Below, in pieces: positions 17,887 through 27,336 of a stretch of DNA of 44,348 nucleotides (positions are counted from its first letter, which is position 1; every line of letters begins with the position of its first letter). Source of the DNA: Gammaproteobacteria bacterium (lineage in GTDB: Bacteria > Pseudomonadota > Gammaproteobacteria > Competibacterales > Competibacteraceae); the NCBI GenBank assembly GCA_024234995.1, contig JACKNF010000022.1, positions 1 through 44,348 of the forward strand, in the 5' to 3' direction. A program made the position numbers and the translations under genes. The notes beneath the pieces are model-generated. The model worked only from the letters and a program-made list of their open reading frames with translations. It was not told the DNA's origin and did no database searches.

Positions 17887-18606
17887 TCAGTCGATGGCGA
17901 CCGGAGCGGTGAGTTTGTAGCCCTCGCCGCGAATGGCTTTGATCAAGGCGGGTTGTGCGGGGTTGGATTCAATCTTCTTGCGCAGTTTGGCAATGAGCAC
18001 ATCGATGCTGCGATCCAGAGGATTCCAGTCACGGCCGGCGATCTGATCCATTAACAGGTCGCGGGACAAGACCCGGTTAGGGTGTAAAACGAACGCTTTC
18101 AGCAAGCGGAATTCGTGGCCGGTCAAAGACACGTTTTCACCGGTTGGGGAGAACAGCTCGTGCCGGGTCAGATCAAGCCGCCAGCCATCGCCGAAACGAG
18201 CGATACCGCTTGTTTCCAAGCCTGCCGGGCGAGACATCCGGTAGCGCCGCAGGAGGCTGCGGATCCTGGCCAGCAATTCCCGCTCCTCGAAGGGTTTGGT
18301 CAAGTAGTCATCCGCGCCCAGTTCCAGCCCTACCACTTTATCAATCGTTTCGGACCGGCCTGTCAACATGAGGATAGGAATGGTCGATTGGGACCGGATT
18401 TCACGGGCGAAAACAAAACCATCCTCGCCGGGCAGCCCAATATCCAGGATAATCAGATCCGGTGGCCGGTGAGAGAATTGCTCCCGTGCTTCGCGCGTGC
18501 AAGTGGCCGTGCGGACCGTGTAGCCTTCGCGTTGCAGATAATGGCCGAGGAGCCGCAGGATGCGCAGGTCATCGTCGATGACCAGGATAGAATCGGTATC
18601 ACTCAT
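17887..18606 (-). CDS. OmpR-family response regulator
   Basis: A 239-aa protein: receiver with IDDDLRIL acidic pocket, Asp55 in LIILDIGLPGEDG, TGRSE and LTKPFEERELLARI, then a winged-helix DNA-binding domain (VSLTGHEFRLLKAFVLHPNRVLSRDLLM ... DRSIDVLIAKLRKKIE ... IRGEGYKL). It is divergent from the hybrid kinase at 18819 with a ~210-bp shared upstream region, a common arrangement for cognate pairs, although that kinase also carries its own receiver. Target genes are unknown; autoregulation from the divergent region is plausible. Confidence 0.94.
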   Translation of the reverse strand: MSDTDSILVIDDDLRILRLLGHYLQREGYTVRTATCTREAREQFSHRPPDLIILDIGLPGEDGFVFAREIRSQSTIPILMLTGRSETIDKVVGLELGADDYLTKPFEERELLARIRSLLRRYRMSRPAGLETSGIARFGDGWRLDLTRHELFSPTGENVSLTGHEFRLLKAFVLHPNRVLSRDLLMDQIAGRDWNPLDRSIDVLIAKLRKKIESNPAQPALIKAIRGEGYKLTAPVAID

Positions 18607-18818
18607 ACGCTTCTTCTCGCCTGACGTTTCAAGTGATAGCGGCGGCCACTGGAGATCTGGCGGCGCGGCGCTGTTTCAGATGGCGCTAGCAGGTAATTTT
18701 CGATGGCTTTTTGTATCTTAATCGTATCAGCGCGGCGGCTTCAAATGGCATGGCCGTCCACGGGGCTGGGCTGGAACCGGCCCGATGCCAGGTAAGACGA
18801 AGCCCAGGAGGCTGCATC

Positions 18819-21029
18819 GTGACTCAGAACCCACGCCACTGGCCAGATGCCACCAGCTTGCGCCGCCGCGCAGAAAAGCAGTTGCTAGAGCAGCCTGTCA
18901 CCTTCCCTGAGCCTCTTACCGAGGCGGAGAGCCAGCGGCTGATCCACGAACTGCAGGTCCGCCAGATCGAACTGGAATTGCAGAATGCAGAGCTAAGGCA
19001 AACCTGCACCCAGCTCGAACAAAGCCTGGAAAAATACACCGGCCTCTACGATTTTGCGCCGGCCGGCTGCTTTGTGCTCGACCACGATGGAACCATCCTG
19101 GAGGCCAACCTTACCGGCGCGGCACTGTTCGGGGTGGAGCGATCCCGGTTGCTTCGACGACAGTTCGGGATTTTTGTTTCGGCAGAAACCCAGCCCGCCT
19201 TCAACGCTTTTCTAGAAACAGTTTTGCAGGGCGCGCCCAAAGCCACATGCGAAATTACCTTGCAAGGGACCCCGCCCCGTGACCTGCATCTCGAAGGCGT
19301 GATCCTGGAATCCGGCGCGGGCCGGCAATGCCGGATCGCGATGATGGACTTCTCCGCGATCCGGCAGGCTGAGGAAACCTTACAAGTGTACCAGCAAATC
19401 GTCGACTCTTCACCCGATGCCCTGTCGCTGGTAGGGACTGATTATCACTATAAAATCATCAACGACACATACCTGCACCATACGGGATGGTCCCGCGGGC
19501 AAATCGTCGGCCACCCCGTAGCAGCCGTTATGGGATCGGCTGTTTTCGATAACATTATCAAATCTTATCTGGACCGTTGTTTGGCCGGTGATACTGTCAA
19601 CTATTCAAAATGGTTCGATTTTCCGGTTCAAGGCCACCGGTATATGGATGTCACCTACATCCCCTGCCGTGATCGGAACGGCGCGATCATCGGCGCGATG
19701 GTTGTGTCCAGAGACACCACCGAACGCCAGCAAATGGAAGAAGCCATTGTGAAGATGAACCAGTATCTTGAACAGCACGTAGCGGAACGCACGGTGGAAC
19801 TGGCCCGCACCGCGGCGCTCCTGGAGCAAGAAACACACACCCGTCGTGACCGGGAAGCACAATTGATCCAGGCACGGAAGCTGGAAGCGATTGGGCGGAT
19901 CACCGGCGGTATCGCCCACGATTTCAATAACCTGCTGACCGTCATTAAAGGCAACCTTGAAATTCTCCGGGAACAGGGTGAAAAAGAGATCGATCCTGAA
20001 CGGGCTTTGCTCATCGAAGACGCCTTGTCGGCGACACGCCAAAGCATCGAATTGACAGCCGGCCTGCTGGCATTTTCCCGTCAACAACCTTTACGGCTGC
20101 AACGCACCCGCATTCATCGCATCTTGCGAGGACTTGAACGCTTGTTGGATCGAATGCTGGAGCCGGCCACGCGCTTGCATGTAGCAATTGACCCCACGGT
20201 CCCCGATGTGATGACCGATCCTGGGCACTTGCAGGCTGCACTGATGAACTTGATGCTCAACGCGCAAGACGCCATGCCGAAGGGAGGAACGCTCGACGTG
20301 CATGCCGCTGCCGTCGACGTCCCAGGCGAGGCAGTGGCGCTGGACACCGGCCTGGCTCCAGGCGGGTACGTAGCTGTGACAGTGGCCGATTCGGGCATCG
20401 GCATGGATGCCGACACCTTGGCGCGGGCCTGCGAACCCTTTTTCACTACCAAGCCGTTTGGCAAGGGTACAGGCCTGGGCCTGGCGATTGTTTATGGCTT
20501 TGCTGCTCAATCTAACGGCGGAATCGCTATCGAAAGCCAGCCAGGCCAGGGCACCACCGTCCGCCTGTTCTTGCCAGCGCTGGAACCGTCGAGCGAGTGC
20601 CTGGCGCGGGAAACGCAAGCGCCACCATTGCCCGTATTAGCAGAGGGTACCGAAACCATCCTGGTGGTGGAGGATGAATCCCGGGTACGGCGGCTAGCCT
20701 GCCGTTATTTGCGCGATATCGGTTATCCGGTGCTGGAGGCGGCCGATGCCGAGGAAGCCATCGCGATTCTGGAAACCGAGCCTGACATTCAAATAGTCTT
20801 CAGCGACATTATCATGCCGGGCGACCGGAACGGCTTTGATCTGGCGGATTGGGTCGCGGTGCACCGCCCTGCCGTGAAGTGCTTGCTCACGACCGGCCAC
20901 CATCAACGGGCATGCGCCACGCCCGCCAGCCATTTACCCTCTCATCCCGTGCTGATTAAACCGTACTCCAAAGAGCAATTAGCGCACCGGATCCGGCAAC
21001 AGCTCGACGAAAAATCCAGCTCAGCATAG
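18819..21029 (+). CDS. Soluble PAS hybrid histidine kinase with C-terminal receiver
   Basis: About 736 aa from GTG 18819, chosen because AGGAGG precedes it closely; the open frame extends to 18711 with Arg-rich residues unlikely to be translated. There are no TM segments. An N-terminal coiled coil (RLIHELQVRQIELELQNAEL) precedes two PAS domains (YDFAPAGCFVLDHDG...; IVDSSPDALSLVGTD...), a HisKA of the HDFNN type (IGRITGGIAHDFNNLLTV, His367), HATPase_c (NLMLNAQDAMP, DSGIGM, GKGTGLGLAIVYG) and a receiver (VVEDESRVRR, Asp663 in FSDIIMPGD, LIKPYS). It resembles cytosolic redox- or energy-sensing NtrB-like hybrids. It is divergent from the OmpR-type regulator and 273 bp upstream of the GGDEF-EAL gene. 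Confidence 0.93.
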   Translation: MTQNPRHWPDATSLRRRAEKQLLEQPVTFPEPLTEAESQRLIHELQVRQIELELQNAELRQTCTQLEQSLEKYTGLYDFAPAGCFVLDHDGTILEANLTGAALFGVERSRLLRRQFGIFVSAETQPAFNAFLETVLQGAPKATCEITLQGTPPRDLHLEGVILESGAGRQCRIAMMDFSAIRQAEETLQVYQQIVDSSPDALSLVGTDYHYKIINDTYLHHTGWSRGQIVGHPVAAVMGSAVFDNIIKSYLDRCLAGDTVNYSKWFDFPVQGHRYMDVTYIPCRDRNGAIIGAMVVSRDTTERQQMEEAIVKMNQYLEQHVAERTVELARTAALLEQETHTRRDREAQLIQARKLEAIGRITGGIAHDFNNLLTVIKGNLEILREQGEKEIDPERALLIEDALSATRQSIELTAGLLAFSRQQPLRLQRTRIHRILRGLERLLDRMLEPATRLHVAIDPTVPDVMTDPGHLQAALMNLMLNAQDAMPKGGTLDVHAAAVDVPGEAVALDTGLAPGGYVAVTVADSGIGMDADTLARACEPFFTTKPFGKGTGLGLAIVYGFAAQSNGGIAIESQPGQGTTVRLFLPALEPSSECLARETQAPPLPVLAEGTETILVVEDESRVRRLACRYLRDIGYPVLEAADAEEAIAILETEPDIQIVFSDIIMPGDRNGFDLADWVAVHRPAVKCLLTTGHHQRACATPASHLPSHPVLIKPYSKEQLAHRIRQQLDEKSSSA

Positions 21030-21302
21030 CTTGTCCTGCTGGCGATTGCCGGCGCTGTTCGAGATCTTTCTAAAATTTCAGGACGTGGGAAGGCGGAGGA
21101 CCGCCCTATCCGGCAGGGCCGGCGGCGGCCGGGAAATCGATGCCAGCAGCGATACCTGGATAGGTTTTCGAAGCTCATTTACATTTTGTTACATTTGGTC
21201 AATCATTGCTTTACAAACCCACTTTAGAATTAATCCTTAATTATCGAGATTGAACAACTGAACTAATGAAGGGACGCACGGGTTTTTGAGGAGGTATGTT
21301 TG

Positions 21303-23447
21303 ATGAGGTCATCGTGCGAGCCCTTGGTTCTGGTGGTGGATGATGACGCCGGGCAGCGTTGCTTGACGAGCGCTGCCCTGCAACAGGGCGGATTTGCGAG
21401 CCTGGAAGCCGAAGATGGCGAGCGCGCCTTGAGTCTGTTTCAGCGCGAAACGCCGGATCTGGTGTTGCTGGATGTGATCATGCCGGGCTTGGATGGCTTT
21501 GCCGTTTGTGAGGCATTGCGGCGGCAACCCGGCGGTCAAGATGTACCTATCATCGTGGTCACAAGCCTGGACGATCTCGATTCCATCGAGCGAGCCTACG
21601 CGGCAGGCGCCACCGACTTCATCACCAAGCCGATCCAAGGACTGGTGTTAAGCCACCGGATACGCCATGTCCTGCGCGCCAAGCAAGCCTGGCAACGATT
21701 GCGGGAAAGCGAAGCGCGGTTCCGCACCCTGGTACAAGCCACGGGCAGCGTGATTCTGGTGCTAGATCGCCAAGGCTGGATTTTGGAGGTGAATCCGGCA
21801 GCAGAAAAACTATACCCCTTCCAGCGAGGCGGACGGGTCGAACCGGACTTCATGGAACGGTTACCGCCGGTCGACAGCTGGGACGATTCAGAAGGATCGC
21901 TGTGTTGTGAAAGCACGATCCGGGCGCTGGATGGCGATGAGCATATCCTGCTTTGGAGTATTTCGCGGTTTGCCAGCGCCGAAGGCGCCACCGCCGGCTG
22001 GGTGGTGGTGGGGCGGGATATCACCCAGCGGCGCCAAGCCGATGAGCGCGCTCGATTTCTCGCCCATCACGATTCTCTGACCCGTCTGCCTAACCGGATT
22101 TTACTGCTAGAACAGTTACAGAAAGCCATTGAGTTAGCACGGATTCGCTCCCAATCGCTGGCTGTGCTGTTTTTGGGTCTGGATCGATTTAAACGCATCA
22201 ACGATTCGCTGGGGCATCGCGTCGGCGACTTATTGTTGCAACAGGTTGCGGTTCGTCTGCAAGGTTGCTTGCGCTCGGCGGATTATGTCTGCCCTGTCCC
22301 CTCTGATCCGCCATTGCCGCAAGACCTGCTGGCACGATCGGGCGGCGACGAATTTATCATTCTGTTGACCGAACCCCGTCAACTCGATACGGCAGCCCGG
22401 GTGGCCCAACGGATTCTGGAGACCCTTTCCAAGCCCTTCGTGATCGAAAACCACGAGTTATTTGTCACCTGCAGTATCGGTGTCGCCCGTTACCCCCGCG
22501 ATGGCACTAACGTGGATACCCTGTTGAAAAATGCCGATACTGCGCTCTATCACGCTAAGAACGAAGGACGAAACCATTTTCGATTCTATTCGAGCCGGAT
22601 GCAGGCCGCCACTATCCAGAATATTGAAATGGAAAAGTGGCTGCGCCAAGCGTTGGCTCGCCAGGAATTGGTGCTGCATTACCAGCCACAGATCAATCTG
22701 AACAGCGGGCGGATCGTAGGGGTTGAGGCCCTGCTGCGCTGGCAACATCCGGTCTTGGGGAGCGTGGCGCCCGCCGAGTTCATCCCGTTGGCTGAGGAAA
22801 CCGGTTTGATCGTTCCTATCGGAGAATGGGTGATCCGGACCGCCTGCGCCCAGGCCCGGATCTGGCAAGAGATCGGATTGCCACCGTTACGCATGGCCGT
22901 CAACTTGTCACCATGCCAATTCGCCGATACCCAACTCACTTCAATGATTGCCGGAATTCTTCGAGAAACCGGTTTACGATCGGATTTTCTGGAACTGGAG
23001 ATCACGGAAAGCCTGCTTATGAAAGATGGGATCATCGATGCCTTACGCGCCTTGAAACGGCTGGATGTCCGCCTGGCGATCGATGATTTTGGCACCGGCT
23101 ACTCCAACCTCGGCTATTTGCGGCGATTCCCGATCGACCGCCTCAAGATCGACCAATCGTTCGTGCAGGACATCGGCAGGGAAAACGACGATCAGGCGAT
23201 TGCAGCAGCGATCATCGCCATGGCGCATAGCTTGCGATTGAGCGTGATCGCCGAGAGTGTCGAGACCGAGACCCAGTTAGCGTTTCTGCAAGCGTTGCGC
23301 TGCGACGAGGCACAAGGCTTTTTGTTCGGCCGTCCGCATCCTGCGGAACAGATGACCACCTTGCTTTGCAGCCATCCCCAACTCCCCGGTTTTGGATGGC
23401 TCTCAACAGGCGGAGCCGCTCCAAGACCTCAAGAACGAATCGGATAG
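21303..23447 (+). CDS. REC-PAS-GGDEF-EAL cyclic-di-GMP regulator
   Basis: A 715-aa protein from ATG 21303 with a strong GAGGAGG eight bases upstream. The receiver has Asp57 (VLLDVIMPG) and Lys in ITKPI. One PAS domain follows (~135-245), then GGDEF (HHDSLTRLPNR ... SGGDEF, 347-351) and EAL (EALLRW from residue 475, MAVNLSPCQF, ITES, DDFGTGYSNLGYL, KIDQSF, ESVET, AQGFLFGRP). Both signatures are intact, so cyclase and phosphodiesterase are both possible. An RSAD resembling the inhibitory I-site is present, but about 13 extra residues (a Pro-rich loop) separate it from GGDEF. Phosphorylation, perhaps by the hybrid kinase upstream, likely sets the output. Confidence 0.95.
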   Translation: MRSSCEPLVLVVDDDAGQRCLTSAALQQGGFASLEAEDGERALSLFQRETPDLVLLDVIMPGLDGFAVCEALRRQPGGQDVPIIVVTSLDDLDSIERAYAAGATDFITKPIQGLVLSHRIRHVLRAKQAWQRLRESEARFRTLVQATGSVILVLDRQGWILEVNPAAEKLYPFQRGGRVEPDFMERLPPVDSWDDSEGSLCCESTIRALDGDEHILLWSISRFASAEGATAGWVVVGRDITQRRQADERARFLAHHDSLTRLPNRILLLEQLQKAIELARIRSQSLAVLFLGLDRFKRINDSLGHRVGDLLLQQVAVRLQGCLRSADYVCPVPSDPPLPQDLLARSGGDEFIILLTEPRQLDTAARVAQRILETLSKPFVIENHELFVTCSIGVARYPRDGTNVDTLLKNADTALYHAKNEGRNHFRFYSSRMQAATIQNIEMEKWLRQALARQELVLHYQPQINLNSGRIVGVEALLRWQHPVLGSVAPAEFIPLAEETGLIVPIGEWVIRTACAQARIWQEIGLPPLRMAVNLSPCQFADTQLTSMIAGILRETGLRSDFLELEITESLLMKDGIIDALRALKRLDVRLAIDDFGTGYSNLGYLRRFPIDRLKIDQSFVQDIGRENDDQAIAAAIIAMAHSLRLSVIAESVETETQLAFLQALRCDEAQGFLFGRPHPAEQMTTLLCSHPQLPGFGWLSTGGAAPRPQERIG

Positions 23448-23652
23448 CGGCCATTAGATATTCTTAATCAAGATATTTTTTAAAAATAAAATTTAAAAAA
23501 CGTGCATTGCTGGTGGTGCTCAGGAGGGTTCTAATAAGGTTTTTACGATGGGCATCAGTCCGGCATCAATTTCTCTGATGGGCCTGCATCCAACACGGCG
23601 GGTATTCCGTAGAATCAGTCATCGACCACTTGCATTTTTAAAGGAGAGATCT

Positions 23653-24969
23653 ATGGCTGGCAACAAACATCCTTGGCGAGATGTCATGTCGCTTGATGCT
23701 TGGAAGAAAATGCTTACTCTTACTCAGACGGCTCCCACCGGCACCAGCGCCCAAGACCCTTTAGGCAAAATCTTTCAAAAATTAAAGTCTTATCACCAGC
23801 TAGAAAAACAAAACCAGCGTGTCTTTCCACAGCGTATCGAAGCGCTTAAGGCGCTTGAAACAGAGGCTTATCACTATTTACAAGAAAAACTTCATGGGAA
23901 ATATCAAAAAGAAAAAGGCCACAAAGGGGGAAACAGTGTAAATCCACGTTCGCTTGCTGTTAGAGGTAGAAATAATAACAATCATGTAGATACGCCACCC
24001 TCACTCATAGCGAAGGAAACTAGCATTAATCGCTGGGTATATTCGCTTGCTCAACGGGCGCGGAAGAAAGCCGGTTATCTGGAAGAACTGAATAAGTATC
24101 TCAGAACGGGAAAAGCGTATTTAGGTAGTTACTCAGCATTCCTTGATTATTTGAAGCGCAAGAATAAACCGTCGGATGATTCAGAACTACTGAGTCTAGT
24201 ACTTGGCGTAAAACCGGAAAAATGGGATCCCTTCCATCGCCCGATCGAGCTGGATATCAGTGAAAGCAATCAGGAGTTGATACTCAAAGCGACCCACCCT
24301 AATGCTATAAGCTTTGCCTTTATCGAGTGGTATACATCGCAAACAAAAGCACATTTCTTTGAATGGCTAGAAGGACATCCTATTTGCACATTAACGAAAT
24401 ATCTCGATGCTAATACGCCATCTCCATCCCCATTCGAATTTGGCCGCGTGCAATATGGTTCGGGCTCAGGAGTCCAGGAAGTTTCTCTCAAAGCGGGTCT
24501 CCTGTATGCGAAACCCTTCAAAGAAAACAACCTGGAGCTTCTGCTGAATACGAAGGGGTACTCAAAAAATATGTCAGGCGAAGCGTACGTGTGGCTACAG
24601 AACGGCCAATTACTTATCCATCCGCATTGTGTCGGCACATTTCATCACTCATCGTTTGATAATGGCGGTAAGGTTCGCTGCGCAGGCACAATAGATGTGA
24701 AGAATGGAATAATCGAGCGTTTAGATAATAGCAGCGGGCATTATCGACCCAGCACCCGGCATTTTCTGACATTCTTGAAAATTTTAAATGAAAAAAAGGT
24801 ATTGAATCCAACCGCGGATGTCAGAACGCATGATCTATATGGTGTCGATCCTAAAGACGACTGTCAACGAATAGGTCTTAATCCGGCTGCATTTCTGGAA
24901 CAAGCTACGAAGAAGTCACTGACATCGTATTCCGTGACCGGTCTAGCGAATCCTTTTTATAAGGGATAA
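23653..24969 (+). CDS. Unknown protein with IQM-like FHHSSF / SGHYxP signature
   Basis: 438 aa from ATG 23653 (GGAGAG upstream; the longer frame to 23548 has no site). The N-terminal half is helical and charged (e.g. NRWVYSLAQRARKKAGY). From ~residue 225 it becomes beta-rich with FIEWYTSQTKAHFFEWLEGH and then a conserved-looking block: AYVWLQNGQLLIHPH, FHHSSF (330-335), AG (344-345), a short NG strand, and SGHYRPS (361-367) followed by a helix. The same spacing is found in plant calmodulin-binding IQM proteins and in some bacterial effector- or toxin-like proteins. No signal peptide is seen. The gene is AT-richer than its neighbours, suggesting transfer. Function unknown; an effector role is only a hypothesis. 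Confidence 0.65.
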   Translation: MAGNKHPWRDVMSLDAWKKMLTLTQTAPTGTSAQDPLGKIFQKLKSYHQLEKQNQRVFPQRIEALKALETEAYHYLQEKLHGKYQKEKGHKGGNSVNPRSLAVRGRNNNNHVDTPPSLIAKETSINRWVYSLAQRARKKAGYLEELNKYLRTGKAYLGSYSAFLDYLKRKNKPSDDSELLSLVLGVKPEKWDPFHRPIELDISESNQELILKATHPNAISFAFIEWYTSQTKAHFFEWLEGHPICTLTKYLDANTPSPSPFEFGRVQYGSGSGVQEVSLKAGLLYAKPFKENNLELLLNTKGYSKNMSGEAYVWLQNGQLLIHPHCVGTFHHSSFDNGGKVRCAGTIDVKNGIIERLDNSSGHYRPSTRHFLTFLKILNEKKVLNPTADVRTHDLYGVDPKDDCQRIGLNPAAFLEQATKKSLTSYSVTGLANPFYKG

Positions 24970-25047
24970 GTATTCAAGGTATTCAACTTATCGAACGAAG
25001 ATTGCCGTTTTCCTGTAATACGAAGGGAGGTGAAGACTCAATCGGCT

Positions 25048-25109
25048 GTCCGGGCGCACGGACCCTGCTGCCAGGTGTCAAACACCTGGATGCGAAGCGA
25101 GCGGCTTCG
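25048..25109 (+). promoter_or_regulatory. Three consecutive hairpins in a 5' leader
   Basis: GTCCG/CGGAC (25048-25063), CCAGGTGT-CAA-ACACCTGG (25071-25089, perfect 8-bp stem) and CGAAGC/GCTTCG (25093-25109) follow each other closely, about 50-110 bases upstream of the secreted-protein ATG at 25157. There is no U-run after any of them. They may form a structured leader or thermosensor-like element, or the middle one may end the upstream gene's transcript. It does not match the c-di-GMP riboswitch consensus as far as I can see. Confidence 0.4.
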
Positions 25110-25156
25110 TCGCTGATTAGAGGGTGAAACCTATTGAAGACTGAGGAGCAATCACT

Positions 25157-26688
25157 ATGAAGCACGCGTTTGGCCTGTCGTTGCTGCTGCTCTTTGCCGG
25201 TCAAGCGCTGGCAGCCTGCCCGATGTTTCCTGCGGATAACGTATGGAATACCCCTATCGCACAATTGCCCGTCGATACCCGCTCTAACGCTTATGTCGCC
25301 TCCATCGGCGACACGGCTGGTTTGCATCCCGATTTTGGTTCCGGTACGTGGGACGGCGGCCCGATAGGCATTCCCTACAACATCGTATCCGGCAGCCCGC
25401 CGAAAGTGCCTGCCACCTTTGACTACGCCGGCGAGAGTGATTCCGGTCCCTATCCCATACCTTCCAGCCCTGTCCTCGAATACGGTAGCGATCATCACTT
25501 GCTGATCGTGGATCAGGACGACTGCACGCTCTATGAAATGTGGGACACCCGCCAGGAGAATGGCGCTTGGCACGCGGGTTCCGGGGCGATTTTCAATCTG
25601 CGCTCGAACATGCTGCGTCCAGCGGGCTGGCCTCATCCGATGCAGCGGGCCTGCCGGTTCTGCCCGGTTTGGCGCGTTGCGAGGAGCTGGAGGCTGGAGC
25701 GATCCACCATGCCTTGCGTTTTACCGCCCAGCGCACTCAGAAAGTTTATCTGGTAGCCCGTCACTACGCCTCGTCAATCACCGATCTGAACGTGCCGCCG
25801 ATGGGGCAACGGTTCCGGCTCAAGGCGGGGTTCGATATATCCACCTACTCTCCGCAAACTCAGATTATTCTGACCGCATTGAAAACCTATGGGATGTTCC
25901 TCGCGGATAATGGCAGCAACTGGTATCTCAGCGGTGCGCCGGGGGCGTGCTGGAATGATGACACATTAGTAAGCGAACTGCGCACGGTCAAAGGTTCGGC
26001 GTTCGAGGCGGTGGACGAATCGAGTTTGATGGTCAGTGCCGATTCGGGTCAAGTTAAGACGACTACCCCTGCTTTAGTGACGCTCACCATTAGCCGGCTC
26101 GGCGATGGGAGCGGTAACGTTGCTAGCACCCCCGCTGGAATTGACTGCGGCACGACCTGCGCGGCGCATTTTTACGCTGGCGCGGCGGTGACATTGACCG
26201 CCACGCCAGCGGCGGGATCAACGTTTTCCGGGTGGGGCGGCGCGTGTAGCGGCATGACCTCGCCGGCCACGCTGATACTCGCGGGAGAGAGCGTCTGCTC
26301 GGCAACCTTTGGAGCGGCCCCAACAAACCCGCTGGCTGACTTGGCAACCGGCCTGGCTCAGCCCTCCAGTCCGGTTCGAAAAAATCAGAAGTTCAACTAT
26401 ACAGCCGCCGCTAAAAACCAAGGACCGGCACCCGCCGCTACGGTCTCGCTGACCGTTACGCTGCCGGCCAGCTTTACCTTGGTCAGTGCGCCCGCCGGTT
26501 GTACTTATGCCCAAAGCACGGTGCAATGCTCATTGAATACCTTAGCGAGCGGTCAGGTGAAAATGCGCACGCTCCGGGTCAAACCCACCGTGAAAGGCAG
26601 TTTCAGCACCACGGCACGAACGACGAGCGTCACGCCCGATCCGAATACCGGCAACAACACAGCAATCCTGACTACGGTAGTGTACTAA
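25157..26688 (+). pseudogene. Frameshifted secreted protein with InlB-type repeat and DUF11 domains
   Basis: The ATG at 25157 has GAGGAG upstream. A signal peptide (MKHAFGLSLLLLFAGQALA) is followed by a domain starting CPMFPADNVWNTPI, with DFGSGTWDGGPIGIPYNIV and SDHHLLIVDQDD. At about 25630 the frame breaks: ...NMLRPAGW is continued in another frame by SSDAAGLPVLPGLARCEELEAG, which restores the expected sequence if one base were added. The second frame carries YGMFLADNGSNWYLSG, then a bacterial InlB B-type repeat (STPAGIDCGTTCAAHFYAG...GWGGACSG) and a DUF11-like module (SLTVTLPASFTLVSAPAGCTY). Intact it would be a ~510-aa exported or surface protein. A sequencing error could also explain the single-base loss. 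Confidence 0.8.
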
Positions 26689-26843
26689 TGGGGGTTCTAA
26701 TACCAAGATGCCGTCGTTACAACCCAAACTTGGTTAAATTTACCGTCTTGCATCGGCACGGGGGGCGCAAGACCGCCCACCGTGCAGCGCTCGTATCTCA
26801 AGTCTATCGGTTTTAGATCTTTGATCCTGTCCAGGATCTCCAC

Positions 26844-27230
26844 TCACGGTTTTTTTCCAATCAACTCGATCGGATAACCATCGGGGTCTTCGATAAAGGC
26901 AATGATCGTTTTCCCGGCATTCATCGGGCCGGCTTCGCGCAGAATATGTCCGCCCCGCGCCTTCACATCCGCAGCGGCTTGGTACACATCATCGACCTCC
27001 AAGGCGATATGCCCATACCCTGTGCCGGGCTCATAGTGATCCACGCCCCAGTTATAGGTCAGTTCAATGACCGCCTGCGCTGACTCGTCGCCATAGCCGA
27101 CAAATGCCAGAGTAAATTCACCCGCGGGATAATCCTGCCGGCGCAGTAATTTCATGCCCAGGATATCCGTGTAAAAACGAAGGGAACGATCCAGATCGCC
27201 CACGCGCAACATGGTATGCAGAATTCGCAT
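26844..27230 (-). CDS. gloA: Lactoylglutathione lyase (glyoxalase I)
   Basis: A 128-aa protein that isomerises the methylglyoxal-glutathione hemithioacetal to S-lactoylglutathione in the cytosol. All four metal ligands of the E. coli-type nickel enzyme are present at the same numbers: His5, Glu56, His74 and Glu122. Family motifs HTMLRVGDLDRSLRFYTD, LTYNWG and FIEDPDGYPIELI are complete. GAGG precedes the ATG. It is followed by the DUF1992 gene upstream on the same strand with a ~106-bp gap and faces the secreted-protein pseudogene tail to tail. Confidence 0.97.
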   Translation of the reverse strand: MRILHTMLRVGDLDRSLRFYTDILGMKLLRRQDYPAGEFTLAFVGYGDESAQAVIELTYNWGVDHYEPGTGYGHIALEVDDVYQAAADVKARGGHILREAGPMNAGKTIIAFIEDPDGYPIELIGKKP

Positions 27231-27336
27231 GATGGCCTCGCTAAAAGAAATAGAGGGAACTCTGTATGTTCGACCGATGGTCCGGGATGTTGGAGAACCC
27301 TGTTATCCTGACTGAAAATCGCCCCGCGCAGCAAGT

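Noticed and set aside
21179..21215. TTGGTCAATCATTGC as a third sigma-54 promoter before the GGDEF-EAL gene
   Set aside because: GG-to-GC spacing is 11 rather than 12, and no CCCAAT dyads lie upstream.
25030..25156. c-di-GMP (GEMM) riboswitch in front of the secreted-protein gene
   Set aside because: The conserved GEMM core sequences are absent; kept only as an undefined structured leader.
24983..25636. 217-aa reverse-strand open frame
   Set aside because: Antisense to the secreted protein gene, which has a signal peptide, a ribosome site and conserved domains.
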